From Rodentolepis nana (taxonomy: Eukaryota > Platyhelminthes > Cestoda > Cyclophyllidea > Hymenolepididae), in NCBI GenBank assembly GCA_900617975.1, contig UZAE01014228.1, positions 2,883 through 15,873 of the forward strand: 12,991 bases of DNA, read 5' to 3'. Positions 1 through 8,336 of this stretch are shown in pieces. How positions within the stretch are numbered: the first letter of the stretch is position 1; each line of letters starts with the position of its first letter. Below the pieces are notes generated by a model that saw only the letters and a program-made list of their open reading frames with translations, ran no database searches and was not told where the DNA came from. Made by a program: the position numbers and the translations under genes.

Positions 1-760
1 TCTGAATGCTGTTTCGTACGCTGAACAACAACTGGTCATTTTTCATTTTACTGTGCTGGAATAAAATGAATCTTTGTGTGGAGAGCTGAGTTGCTGTTTT
101 TATACGTGTATCTGGATTTTGAAATACTAATCAGAAGTAACTTTGTTTAATTATTTTCCTTAATATCAGTTAACTGAGTCGATGTCTTAAAACATTTATC
201 GTTCTTTAGAAATTAGCGATTTTTCAGAGGATCTCCCATTCCAGCTTGCGTTAGCTGAGACCTCGTAGTACGATATGTTCCGTGAATAGAATCACACCCT
301 TTGAATTTCTTATCAAGGTCAATTCTTAGCACCTATTTTGTAACGTCTTTTACGATATATATGATTTCCCTTCGACTGAAACAACCCTGCTCATAACACT
401 GCAAATCAGCTTTTATCTCCAACCTCTCCTGAGTTCAATGCATTCCCATTCACCCTCGACTCTGCATTTTTGAATTGGAATACTGGATGTCTGCTGTTGG
501 ATGTTACCTCAGCTGTTACCCTAAATACTCTCTTTTCTCTAATTCAGGCACCATAATTCAGGATTCTTACCCCTCATTCTCCTTATTTTCTGATCCTTTT
601 ATTTTGCTCACGTAAGATATATTAAAGAATCCGAAATGGCTTACACTAATCATTAATGGTAATTTCATAGTTATCAGCCGATTCTGCTATTGAATCTTCT
701 TTTCTGGTCATTGATTTACGATCCTCAGATATGTACAGATAATATGGGTGTTGTCGAAGG
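1..760. other. Non-coding stretch, possible gene 3' ends on both strands
   Basis: No gene can be supported here. On the + strand a frame open from base 2 reads LNAVSYAEQQLVIFHFTVLE and stops at 61-63. An AATAAA at 60-65 overlaps that stop and is followed by a TG-rich stretch, so the window may begin in the last exon or 3' UTR of a gene lying to the left. On the - strand AATAAA at 603-598 lies about 160 bases beyond the stop of the candidate terminal exon at 873-761 and would serve as its poly(A) signal. Both readings are inference from short motifs common in AT-rich DNA. Confidence 0.25.
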
Positions 761-873
761 TTACTTTCTAGAAATGTTTCCATCGATGTCACCATCTCCT
801 GCATAAACGACTGACACTTTTTTACCTCTTACAATTATTTCAGCCTTTGAAAATGTTTGCATTCGTTCTCTAT
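761..873 (-). CDS. Candidate terminal exon of the basic protein gene on the - strand
   Basis: On the - strand a good acceptor (pyrimidine-rich run ending CTACAG at 879-874) precedes 113 bases that end in TAA at 763-761. The exon needs one base from the previous exon, which is exactly what the donor at 2301 supplies (G + AT = Asp). The joined product would be 184 residues. The 37 encoded residues begin DRERMQTFSKAEIIVRGKKV and include an acidic stretch GDGDIDG before the end SRK. AATAAA lies 160 bases downstream. Phase agreement alone has a one-in-three chance, and further exons could lie in the 1.4 kb between, so the link is tentative. I recognise no domain. Confidence 0.35.
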
Positions 874-973
874 CTGTAGGCGTATAGAAAAATGTGCAGC
901 AATAATTTACATTAAGAAAAACTACTATATTGGTCTGCGCATTTTTGCCCAAGTCATACAACAGTCGTAAGTT

Positions 974-1289
974 ATAATTTGACTGTGGGGGTTGTGCGAT
1001 AGACTTACCTCCACGTGGTGCACCCTGGGCAACGTATACTCAAACGACAAAAAAGTCTACTAACCGGCAGTACACTTTTGAATTTAAACTACCATCACCC
1101 CACTCATCTTAGCTTTTCTCTACCTTTGTGTCTCTCTGCCTCTTTTACATCTGTGAATCGCTCTTCTGTTCCCCACCCCTCGAATTTCTTCTACTTTGAT
1201 GAACCTCCTCTCTGTGAAGCTCGAAGTCAGCTTAATAGCTAATGATAGCTATCAAAATGCCTGCCATTTGAAATAAATAATTTAACTGT
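974..1289 (+). mobile_element. SINE-like retroposon copy A with target-site duplication
   Basis: The element body is 987-1276. It begins GGGGGTTGTGCGATAGAC and ends in an AAATAAATA tail. The flanks 974-986 (ATAATTTGACTGT) and 1277-1289 (ATAATTTAACTGT) match at 12 of 13 bases and read as a target-site duplication. The 40-base core 998-1037 is identical to the cores of copies B and D. The middle is pyrimidine-rich and diverged, and the body is about 40 bases shorter than copy B. A short frame, 1015-1242, ends PPLCEARSQLNS. The same ending, slightly changed, occurs in the long relative near 6368, so this is an inherited 3' segment and probably not a host protein. The copy sits in the large intron of the - strand gene, in opposite orientation to it. 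Confidence 0.85.
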
Positions 1290-1911
1290 TTTTTGACACC
1301 CTAAACCATTCAACAGACGATACAAGCGATTTGAGAGTAGATTAAAGCATAATTCTTCTTAATCATTTGTCAGCACACTGAGCGAATCAATGTGAACAGA
1401 TCAAGGACAAAATTCAGATAAATTAATCATGTTGTGTCATTTGGTAGTGTCTATGCTGGCCGCCTCTTGCAGAAAATATTTTTTTATATGTATGTATATA
1501 TAATATCATAATTTCCTATCCGGTTATTTCTGTTACACAAGAATGCGCTTAGATAGTTGGAGTTCCCATCTATTAAAAATACTGTTATGGCATTACTCAC
1601 CGAAGGTAGGTGGCCCTTTGATCTCTCGTCGGATTTAATAGTCTTAATCCGATAGAATAATGTCAGCTAAAGCTCAAATATGATAAAAAAAAACGTTTTT
1701 TTTCTTGGCAGTCAGAGGACTGGTAGTGTCATCCATATGTTGGCTAATTTTATTAGTATAGATGGACTTAGAGTCGTTTCATTACCGTCTGATGTCGGAT
1801 TCAACTTTAGCAATAATACAAAATGGCAAAAGCTATCGTTGTATAAACTTCATCATTTAACAATTCACAAAGTCTAAATTCTCAACCTTACAAAATCCCA
1901 GTTTTTAAAGT
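1290..1911. other. AT-rich stretch without supported genes
   Basis: If the exon chain on the - strand is right, this is intron sequence. A short AT-alternating run lies near 1487-1505. A + strand frame at 1680-1877 follows a TTTCTTGGCAG acceptor-like run but shows no recognisable domain and no partner exon; I treat it as chance. Confidence 0.4.
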
Positions 1912-2146
1912 TGTGGGGCACGTTAACGCTGTGTGCGTCATCGTATGCCTGCATGTCTGCTCGCCAGGATTGGGTGGTGCGGCCGTACAACTCTGTGTGC
2001 AGCGACCGTACAAACAGTGACCAATCATTAACCTCTGTTTAACCTAATCCCCCATCCTAATCATGAGTAGCTCCCTACGTGTATACACTTGATCCGCAAT
2101 ATACTTACTGAATAAACGTGCTCCGTGTACACGTCTGTTTCCTTCA
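1912..2146 (+). mobile_element. Possible solo-LTR-like island
   Basis: This 235-base segment is visibly richer in G and C than its flanks. It starts TGTGGGGCACGTTAACGC and ends CTGTTTCCTTCA, giving TG...CA boundaries. It carries AATAAA at 2111-2116, about 30 bases before the right end, as in the R/U5 part of many LTRs. It contains the direct repeat CCGTACAA twice, near 1983 and 2006. I see no clear 4-6 base target duplication at its edges and no second copy, so LTR identity is inference from layout only. It lies inside the putative intron of the - strand gene. Confidence 0.3.
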
Positions 2147-2300
2147 TAGCTGGGCTATAGTTTAGCTAGTTCTGGGAGTCTAGCTAGATGTTGGAGAATC
2201 TGCCATAGAGATTTCTGAGTCAATCAGGCGTAGCAATCCGCTACAAAGTTGACTTAATGACTGTCTTTGAAAAATGTGTAAGTCAACTTAATATATTTAC

Positions 2301-3237
2301 CTTTTTCATTGAGATCCTTGCCAGACTTGTTTTTAGTCAATCTCTTGTCGTACCACCTTTTTGGTCTAGAATGCCGTGCCACCGACGCAGTTAATTCACT
2401 CCTCTTGTTAACTGAACCATCATTTTCATTGAAAGCAGCTGTTATATTAAATACTGACACTGTTTTTATTGGCTTTCGCCGTCGAGCCCTTGTTTGAATG
2501 CCTTGTGGGTGTTCTGGGGCTGTCCTTCCTCTTTTTGGGTCTAAAATTTAAAAAAATGTATATTCTTGCTAATCGACCATGCATATGTATAAAAAAACCA
2601 AATTCAAATATCTTCAAATGGTTTACTTAAGTAAATTACTTGTTTAACAATGAACGGAAAAGTATATTACTAAGGGAGTCTAATAATAATTGAATAATAG
2701 TACCCCATAAAGACATAGAAAGAATAATCCTAGTACAATAATCTCACAGATCTATTAGCCATAAGGGAATATTCACTGAAAGGGAAGGTGTCTGTTGTGT
2801 ATCCATCAACAAAGGCTCTTTGAGCCTAAATGCGAAGGAGTATAAATAGTTAGGTAATAAAATTCTACATTTTCAAATATCATTAGACTAGAATCTCGAC
2901 AGAATGAGTTTCCGAAAGGATGCCAAAAGTAACGGAATTTATGTTGTTAAATCCATACTTTAGATTTCGTTAAAATAAATTTTTTTCTCTGAATTTTTTA
3001 TTCGCAATTTTCAATATTCAGCTAAATGAACTTACTTGATAGGTCGTAGATAAAATTTTTGCTTTGGGTGCTCTTTCTCGCCCTAGACGACACTCGAGGT
3101 AGAGTCGACGCAGTGATTGGTTGGAATGGGAGCTCTCTATCTCTTAAATGTAGAGATTCCGATGATACATTCTTTGTTGTTGGTGGTGATCTCATTTGCC
3201 CCCTTGAATTTTTTTTCTGGTGCAACATATCACTCAT
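2301..3237 (-). CDS. Two exons encoding a basic, unrecognised, probably nuclear protein
   Basis: Exon 1 runs 3237-3036 and exon 2 runs 2540-2301 on the - strand. The intron starts GTAAGT at 3035 and ends after a T-rich run with TTTTAG at 2541. Exon 1 leaves one base and exon 2 supplies two (A + AC = Asn), so the frame continues through 147 residues and ends phase 1 at a second donor, GTAAAT, at 2300. The ATG at 3237-3235 has A at -3; the same frame stays open upstream to a TGA, so an earlier start or a further 5' exon is possible. The product is rich in Arg, Lys, Ser and Pro. Nuclear-signal-like clusters are PKRGR (69-73) and RARRRKPIK (85-93). Residues 53-57 read ARKST, the sequence around Lys9 of histone H3. 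No known domain is recognised; a chromatin role is inference. The matched splice sites and phases, more than the composition, support a real gene. Confidence 0.6.
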
Positions 3238-3606
3238 AATTTTTTGTCTTGGAATAAACGTATGAATCGTCTGTATTTCCCACGTGACAAAAAATCAATA
3301 AACCCGCATGAAATATGCATGCTTAAAAAATGTGGTGGCAACCACGACTAAACAAGTTTAAGTCATAAGATGGCATCTGTATACGACCATTAACAAGATC
3401 GTCCAGCATGGGACGGTCAAATTTTAGGAGACAAGGGTCATAGTTTTAGGTAGACCTGGAAAATTGAGCCGTACATCTTTATAATGGGTGTTATTCACCA
3501 TGCAATATTCAATTAATTAGATTACGATTTCTTTTCGAAGATTATTAACTGAATGAGTTTTCATGTCATTTTAATTCTTGTAGTCATTGAAGAGTCAAAA
3601 AGGCGT
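3238..3606. other. Upstream flank of the - strand gene, no gene seen
   Basis: This is the presumed 5' flank of the gene reading leftwards from 3237. Acceptor-like AATACAG and TTCCAAG lie on the - strand within 50 bases of the ATG, so a 5' UTR intron or a trans-splice acceptor is possible. A CACGTG E-box occurs at 3281-3286. I see no convincing TATA element and no open frame worth reporting. Confidence 0.35.
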
Positions 3607-3959
3607 GAATAAACATTATTTATTACTTATTTATATCAAATGACAGGCTTTATGATAGTTATCATTAGCCCTTTAGTTGACTTCAGGCTTCACAGAGAGG
3701 AAGGTACATCAAATCGAAAAAAAGTCGAGAGAGGAGGGTGAACAGAAGAGTGCTTTAAAGATGTAAAAGAGACAGACACAAAGTTAGAAAAAAGGTGAGG
3801 TGAGCACTGTGGAAGAAGTCGAATATGACGTAGAGTGGGGTGATGGTAGTTTGAAGTGAGAAGTCAACTTCCAGTTAATAGACCTTTTTGCCGCATGAGT
3901 ATACGTTGCCCAGGGTGCACCACGTGGAGGTAAGTCTATCGCACACCCCGAATAAACAT
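3607..3959 (-). mobile_element. SINE-like retroposon copy B with perfect 10 bp target-site duplication
   Basis: GAATAAACAT occurs at 3607-3616 and again at 3950-3959, directly flanking a 333-base body (3617-3949). Read on the - strand the body starts GGGGTGTGCGATAGAC and ends with the AT-rich tail ATAAATAAGTAATAAATA. The core shared with copies A and D is 3901-3940. On the + strand, antisense to the element, it carries a perfect donor GGAG|GTAAGT (GT at 3930-3931) and an acceptor TTGACTTCAG ending at 3686. The 243 bases between would make an exon-sized block divisible by three. No Pol III A/B boxes or tRNA-like fold are evident, so the origin of the 5' part is unknown. The perfect duplication suggests the youngest insertion of the three. 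Confidence 0.88.
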
Positions 3960-4221
3960 GAAACTCACCAGAGTTTGCATATGATGAACTAATTTTTGGA
4001 AGGGTAGTTTAATAGTTCGCACTTTCACCCATACACATTTGGTATTCGCTCAAAATATATGGCAAATTGAGCTTTTCAACAATCTATTAATTCGTGAGGA
4101 CTAAAATTAGCCTTGAATTAAAATCTATTGCAAAAAAGGCTAATTAAATAATAATGCATTTTATAAGTTTCTGGAGGTTTTTTGAATTGAGTTAAGGCTA
4201 TCAAAGTTACAAAAACTCGAT
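3960..4221. other. AT-rich spacer between repeat copies B and C
   Basis: No coding or RNA feature is seen. The last part (about 4170-4220) may be a highly diverged 3' end of copy C, but I cannot align it convincingly by eye. Confidence 0.3.
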
Positions 4222-4410
4222 GGGGGGGGGGGGAGAACAGAAAAGTGATTCAGAGATGTAAAAGGGGCAGACGTAAAGGTAGAGAGTCGGGAAAAGGTGA
4301 AACGAGTACTGTGGAAGTGGTCGAATATGATATACAATGGGGTCATGGTAGTTTGAAGTCAGAAGTCAACTGCCGGGTGGACCACGTGGAGGTAAGTTTA
4401 TCGCGCACCC
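4222..4410 (-). mobile_element. Deleted SINE-like copy C with a 12-G run
   Basis: From about 4234 to 4410 the + strand matches the antisense of copies B and D: the GAACAG...GTGATTCAGAGATGTAAAAG stretch, the GGTAGTTTGAAGT stretch, and CCACGTGGAGGTAAG near the end. About 50 bases of the 5' core are missing, because GTCAACTGCCGG joins almost directly to TGGACCACGTGG. The 3' tail is not recognisable and no target duplication is seen. A run of 12 G at 4222-4233 marks the left edge; copy D has a 7-G run at the equivalent place. The antisense donor GGAG|GTAAGT (GT at 4392-4393) is preserved. The 106-codon + strand frame over this copy is a frame through the repeat and not a separate gene. Confidence 0.7.
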
Positions 4411-4780
4411 TCTCTCACACTACATGGACAGCTCTGCCAGCAAATACATTAGATTACATCCATACAACCACATTTAGTCCCATTAGCCTCTTTGGTGTCG
4501 TGACAACTCCCCAGAAGGAGATTTTTCCCCCACTTCATTGTATGCCAAGATCTGTAAGAAGTTAGGAGAGCAAAAACTCAGCTAGAATCTTGAATTGTTT
4601 GTAGATCATAAGGTTGTGCTGGGCCAATTAATCAGTTGCTACGTCGGTTATTACCTCACCCCAAGTGGCCTCATTCAATACATATGACGTGCACCTTGTA
4701 TCACTGTCACATATTCTATCTATATATTGCCCACAGAAAGATACTTACGTCATAATACAACTGGCACTCCCATTGCCAAC
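4411..4780. other. Spacer without supported features
   Basis: Mixed-composition DNA between the deleted repeat copy and the pyrimidine-rich tract. If the long relative has a recognisable 5' end it should start about here, but I find no match to the family core. A loose TTACCTCACCCCAAGTGG near 4651 resembles the core start only weakly. Confidence 0.3.
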
Positions 4781-4789
4781 ATGTCCTTC

Positions 4790-6345
4790 TCTCACACTGT
4801 AAATTGTCCATTTCAACCACTTCCTCCTACACAGACGAAGCCTGTACTTCTCAACACCAAGATTTCCCATTATTATCCAACCTCTCTTCTACCTCCTCTT
4901 CACCATTTCACCTCTTCATCGCATCCTTTTTCTACTGCCATTCCTCCTATTCCTTCACCTCATTCTTTAAATCTACTTGAAACGCATCACCTCTTCCCTC
5001 CTCAAGCAATAACTCCAGTGTACACATATCCAATCCTCTCACTTCACTTCTACCAACTCCTCCTATGCCTTCATTTCCATCGTCAATTCCACCACTCTCA
5101 TCAATCTCCTCTCCTTCTTCATTGAGCTCCATTCCAACAGGAACTCTCTCTTCTCTGCATCACGTTCCCTCCCTCTCCCAGCTAGCCCTCCTCACCTCCA
5201 CCTCACCACCTTCACTACCTCCCTCGATAACTCCATCTCGATTTCCTCCACTTCCTCTCCCACTTCCCACCCCATTTCCCCTGCATCTCCACCTCCTTTC
5301 AATCCTCCACCTCAACCTTTCCCCTCTCATCCAACTCCTACTTTCTCTTGCTCTCCATCGACTCCTGCCTCTCTCCCCAAACCAACTTTCCGCTGCTCAA
5401 ATTATTCCTTCAACAACAATCGTGCCAATTATCATTCCCATCATCAGATTCTTCCAATTTCTACTAAAATCTGCCTTCCACACTCTACCAAATTGCCACC
5501 ACGTCCACCTTCACCACAACCTTCACCACCAACTCCACATTCAGCTCCAATGTGCCACTCCATTCTTCTTCACAAACCAAACAATTCTTCCATTTACGCA
5601 GACTACCACAACTCGCCTACCTCTCCCACATTTCCCTCCTCTGCCTCCTCTCATTCCTCTCCTTCTCTCCCACCTCTCCCCCACCTCCAACATCACCTAA
5701 CACAACACTCCTCAACTCCCCACGAGACTGAATTCACACTCGCCTCCTACTCCGCTCATCTCTCCTTCACAATCTCCTCCCCCTCATCCTCAATTATTGT
5801 CTCCACCCTTTCATCCACTTCCTTCTTCTTCATCTCCGAGGAAACACACCTAGCAATTTCTTTGATCACCACTAAGAAACACATCAGAGGCTCCAAGCTC
5901 CACACACACTGCCCAATTCGCTACAAGAAATTCCCACGACCAACGTTGATTGTTCGCAATCTCAAAGTCCATTCGAGAGAAGAGCAACTTGATTGTCCAA
6001 ACGACACCAAGTGCATCCCAACCGACAGTACCTGCACAACCGATGGAAAGTCCTTGGTGTGTGAAATCCGTGATGACAAATTCACTGCGTCATCCAATCT
6101 TATTGACCACAAGAAACACAAGATTGCCCAAAAACCTCCTCCACCACCTCCTCCACCCCCTCCTCTACCACCTTCTCCACATACGCCTCCACCTCCATCT
6201 CCTCACCATCCACACAATCACCCTAGTCCTCCTCACACTCCCACTCCTCCCACTTCTCATCCTCAACCTCCTCCTACTCTTCCTCTTGCCTCTGCTACCA
6301 CCACCACCACTTCTTGGGACTTTAATGTTCCTCCCCTCTGTGAAG
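4790..6345 (+). repeat. 1.5 kb strand-asymmetric pyrimidine-rich tract
   Basis: The + strand is overwhelmingly C and T with some A and almost no G for long stretches, especially 5040-5400 and 6130-6300. Because every stop codon contains purines, such DNA gives long open frames by default. This explains the overlapping frames at 4727-5125, 5065-5700 and 5493-6368, and their Pro/Ser/Leu/His-rich products. Only the stretch 5850-6125 has a balanced composition that looks like real coding ancestry. Simple runs built on CCTCCA/CCACCT units occur at 6137-6200 and a CCA run at 6296-6310. Confidence 0.75.
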
Positions 6346-6368
6346 TCCGAAGACAACTAAAGGGCTAA
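5550..6368 (+). pseudogene. Frame with two decayed C2H2 zinc fingers and a proline-rich tail
   Basis: This is the longest frame of the tract; the first in-frame ATG is 5550 and the stop ends at 6368. At 5910-5972 the spacing C-x2-R-x3-F-x5-I-x2-N-x3-H matches a C2H2 finger with Cys2 changed to Arg and His1 to Asn. At 6060-6119 the spacing C-x2-R-x3-F-x5-L-x2-H-x2-H matches another, again with Cys2 changed to Arg and the last spacing one residue short. Neither could bind zinc normally. A run of ten prolines and further Pro/Ser/His-rich sequence follow, then the family ending PPLCEVRRQLKG. C2H2 fingers among Pro/Ser/Thr-rich sequence are known from ORF1-like parts of some animal non-LTR elements; assigning this one to such an element is inference. 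Confidence 0.4.
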
Positions 6369-6405
6369 TGTTAATAATCATTAAGTCTGCTATTTGATAT
6401 AAATT

Positions 6406-8270
6406 AATTATCGAAATGTTAACACTACGATATTTTGCCCAAACGATAGCGTTGACTTGAAGATTTATTGGTTAGGCCTTTGAGTCTGGTTACTGCGCAA
6501 TTACTATAATCAACGTTGTAATTTGTTAACCATGTTTGAGTAAAGTAAAATTTATTGCATGAAGATAATAATTGACCAAAATAATAGTTCATGCATTTTG
6601 ACAAAAGCTCATATGTAAAATTACGATTTTATAATCGTAGGCTTGGCAAACCCAATAAAATTAATTTTTTTGAACCATCACTTTAAATTAGACATTCTTG
6701 AAGATCAAGCATGTTTCGAACTAGATGGGGTTGGATAGACTTGGGATCGTCCATTGTTAATTTGACCAATCTTTCAGAAAAAATGTATATTAAAAAAATC
6801 ACTTAGGAAGTCGTTCAATATTATTAATTATCTGGAAAAATAATGCCCTAGAGTCGCTAATTCGAAAATTTGAATGTTAATGATCACTTTATAAGTCAAC
6901 TTTATTCAGTGTGAGTGCCCATTCAGCTCTGATCACTGACTTCGCATACGAACACTAGAGCATTTTCTATTCCAACTAAAAATTGGACTTTCGTTGTTGA
7001 AAACTTTGAAATGAGTCTTATCATTATTTATTTAAATTACAGTAATCCCCTATGCTGCAATGGCTAGTCTTATTTATTGAAAGATTTTCAGTTACCGTCA
7101 TGCAAAACTCCAGCCCAAAGTCTCTTTCCTAGGTCCCAATGGATGGCAAATGCCTTGGTGATAAAGTAGTTAACGTGCTTGTCATGCCAAATGAGCGGAG
7201 CAACCTACCGTATTGTTTCACAAATAAGGCTTCTGTGAAAAATAAATAGTGTTTAAGCTTAATAGAAAATTAATATATCTGTGGTTATTACAATATTTTA
7301 TGAAAAATAATCTAACATTGAAATTTGGGAGACATTTTTTTTAATTTTATCACAATTTTTTACTGTTTACTTATTTAAGTATATATGAACAGTGTACGTC
7401 ATAAATTGTTAAAGTATATTTTCTAACACGTATCGTGAAATTTGTAAGAAATTTCATTTCTGTAAAACGATGTCACCACATAAAACAATTTAGATACAAA
7501 TAAAAAATGAACGCCTTGATATAAATTTTTTGTTCTCTTTTTTTCAGGGGAACTAAATACCCCCCAATTGATAGTCGACCTAAATTTTCTGTTGACAGCA
7601 TGTTTAACCCGAGTATTTGGCAAAATTATTTAAAATAGGTTTGCTATTTTGTCAATTACCTAGGCACCGAAATGACATTTTCTCCAAATATCTGATTTTA
7701 ATTGAATGAAATATAATCATTTGACATTGATAATTGGGGAAGATCATAAAAGCAAGCACTGAAATTAAACGTTTATACCATATGCTAAAATGGGACATAT
7801 AATCTTTAACCTAGATAATGCAAAGGCACACTGAAATTTTAAAGGTGCTTAATTCCGGATATAAGGATCGAGACACGCATGGAAAATGAACCTATTTATT
7901 AAAATCTGAACTATGTTACTAGTTACAAAATTTATACTTGGAATAAGCTATGGAAAATTGATTTATCAGAACCGAAATCACTGGGTTTAATAGAAACGGT
8001 GAATAAAACAGGCATTAAATAAAAACTATCAAGCGTATCAAAAAATTAACAACTAAGACTTTTCTATTATTATTTTATGTCCAAAAAATAAAATCGAAAT
8101 CATAAATGAAAAGCAAATTATAAATATATAATGTCAAGATATACTGATATTTTCATTATGCATATATGAAATGTTTACTAAATAAGACAATATTTATATT
8201 CATAAAAATATTTAAGTAAAACTATTCATAATTTTATATTTTGACACAGAGATAGTGTTTTACTTTCCTC
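6406..8270. other. AT-rich intergenic region upstream of the SERBP1-family gene
   Basis: No gene is supported. AT content rises towards the right and is extreme from 7860 to 8260. The one notable signal is a very strong acceptor-like run on the + strand (TTCTCTTTTTTTCAG ending at 7547). It is followed by 27 open codons in one phase up to a TAA near 7635, but I find no partner donor. It may belong to a 5' exon or be chance. The promoter of the gene at 8337 presumably lies here; I cannot place it. Confidence 0.4.
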
Positions 8271-8336
8271 AGGGCGGATTCTTGCAATTTCCGTCATTCG
8301 GCAAAATCGTGCCTCTAGGGCGCAATTTGTGTTAAG
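8262..8336 (+). promoter_or_regulatory. 5' leader with probable splice acceptor
   Basis: TTTTACTTTCCTCAG ends at 8272 and is a good acceptor 64 bases before the ATG at 8337. Either a 5' UTR intron ends here or a spliced leader could be added; flatworms use both. The leader 8273-8336 is clearly less AT-rich than the sequence before it, which fits an exon edge. A second AG (CCTCTAG, 8318-8319) is a weaker alternative. Confidence 0.5.

Larger units (their letters stand above)
4780..6405 (+). mobile_element. Long pyrimidine-rich relative of the SINE-like family
   Basis: The last 100 bases match the 3' end of copies A, B and D: CCTCTGTGAAG at 6336-6346, then CTAAAGGGCTAATG and a TTTGATATAAATTAATT tail. 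Upstream, where the short copies have a pyrimidine-rich middle of about 150 bases, this copy has about 1.5 kb of C/T-rich DNA with very little G. The frame ending at 6368 terminates PPLCEVRRQLKG, against PPLCEARSQLNS in copy A, which ties coding frame and repeat end together. It contains two decayed zinc fingers. The 5' end and a target duplication are not found, so the boundaries are approximate. It could be a remnant of an autonomous partner element that lent its 3' end to the short copies, or a short copy that gained unrelated sequence. Confidence 0.5.

Noticed and set aside
1680..1877. 65-codon + strand frame in the - strand gene's intron
   Set aside because: No recognised domain, no splice partner, AT-rich codon content as expected by chance.
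2106..2147. Possible third exon of the - strand gene (reads MKETDVYTEHVYS, with donor GTAAGT)
   Set aside because: In phase, but it coincides with the LTR-like island, whose AATAAA and end sequence explain it at least as well.
3036..3090. Resemblance of the basic RARKST...FIYDLSNPKR stretch to the C-terminal motif of shugoshin
   Set aside because: The conserved Pro-Ser-Leu and Lys-Leu-Arg-Arg positions are not there; the likeness is only basic composition.
4245..4565. 106-codon + strand frame
   Set aside because: Starts inside deleted copy C in antisense and runs into unrelated spacer.
4727..5125. 132-codon + strand frame
   Set aside because: Same composition artefact; starts at a TTG, has no domain and no splice context.
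5065..5700. 211-codon + strand frame
   Set aside because: It lies in nearly purine-free DNA where stop codons cannot occur, its product is only Leu/Pro/Ser/His, and it overlaps other open frames in the same tract.
6705..6740. GTTTCGAACTAG as a tRNA T-loop
   Set aside because: No acceptor stem, anticodon arm or A box at the expected distances.
7548..7637. Exon-like frame after a strong acceptor at 7546-7547
   Set aside because: Only 27 codons, no partner donor in phase found, and the opposite strand is equally open.
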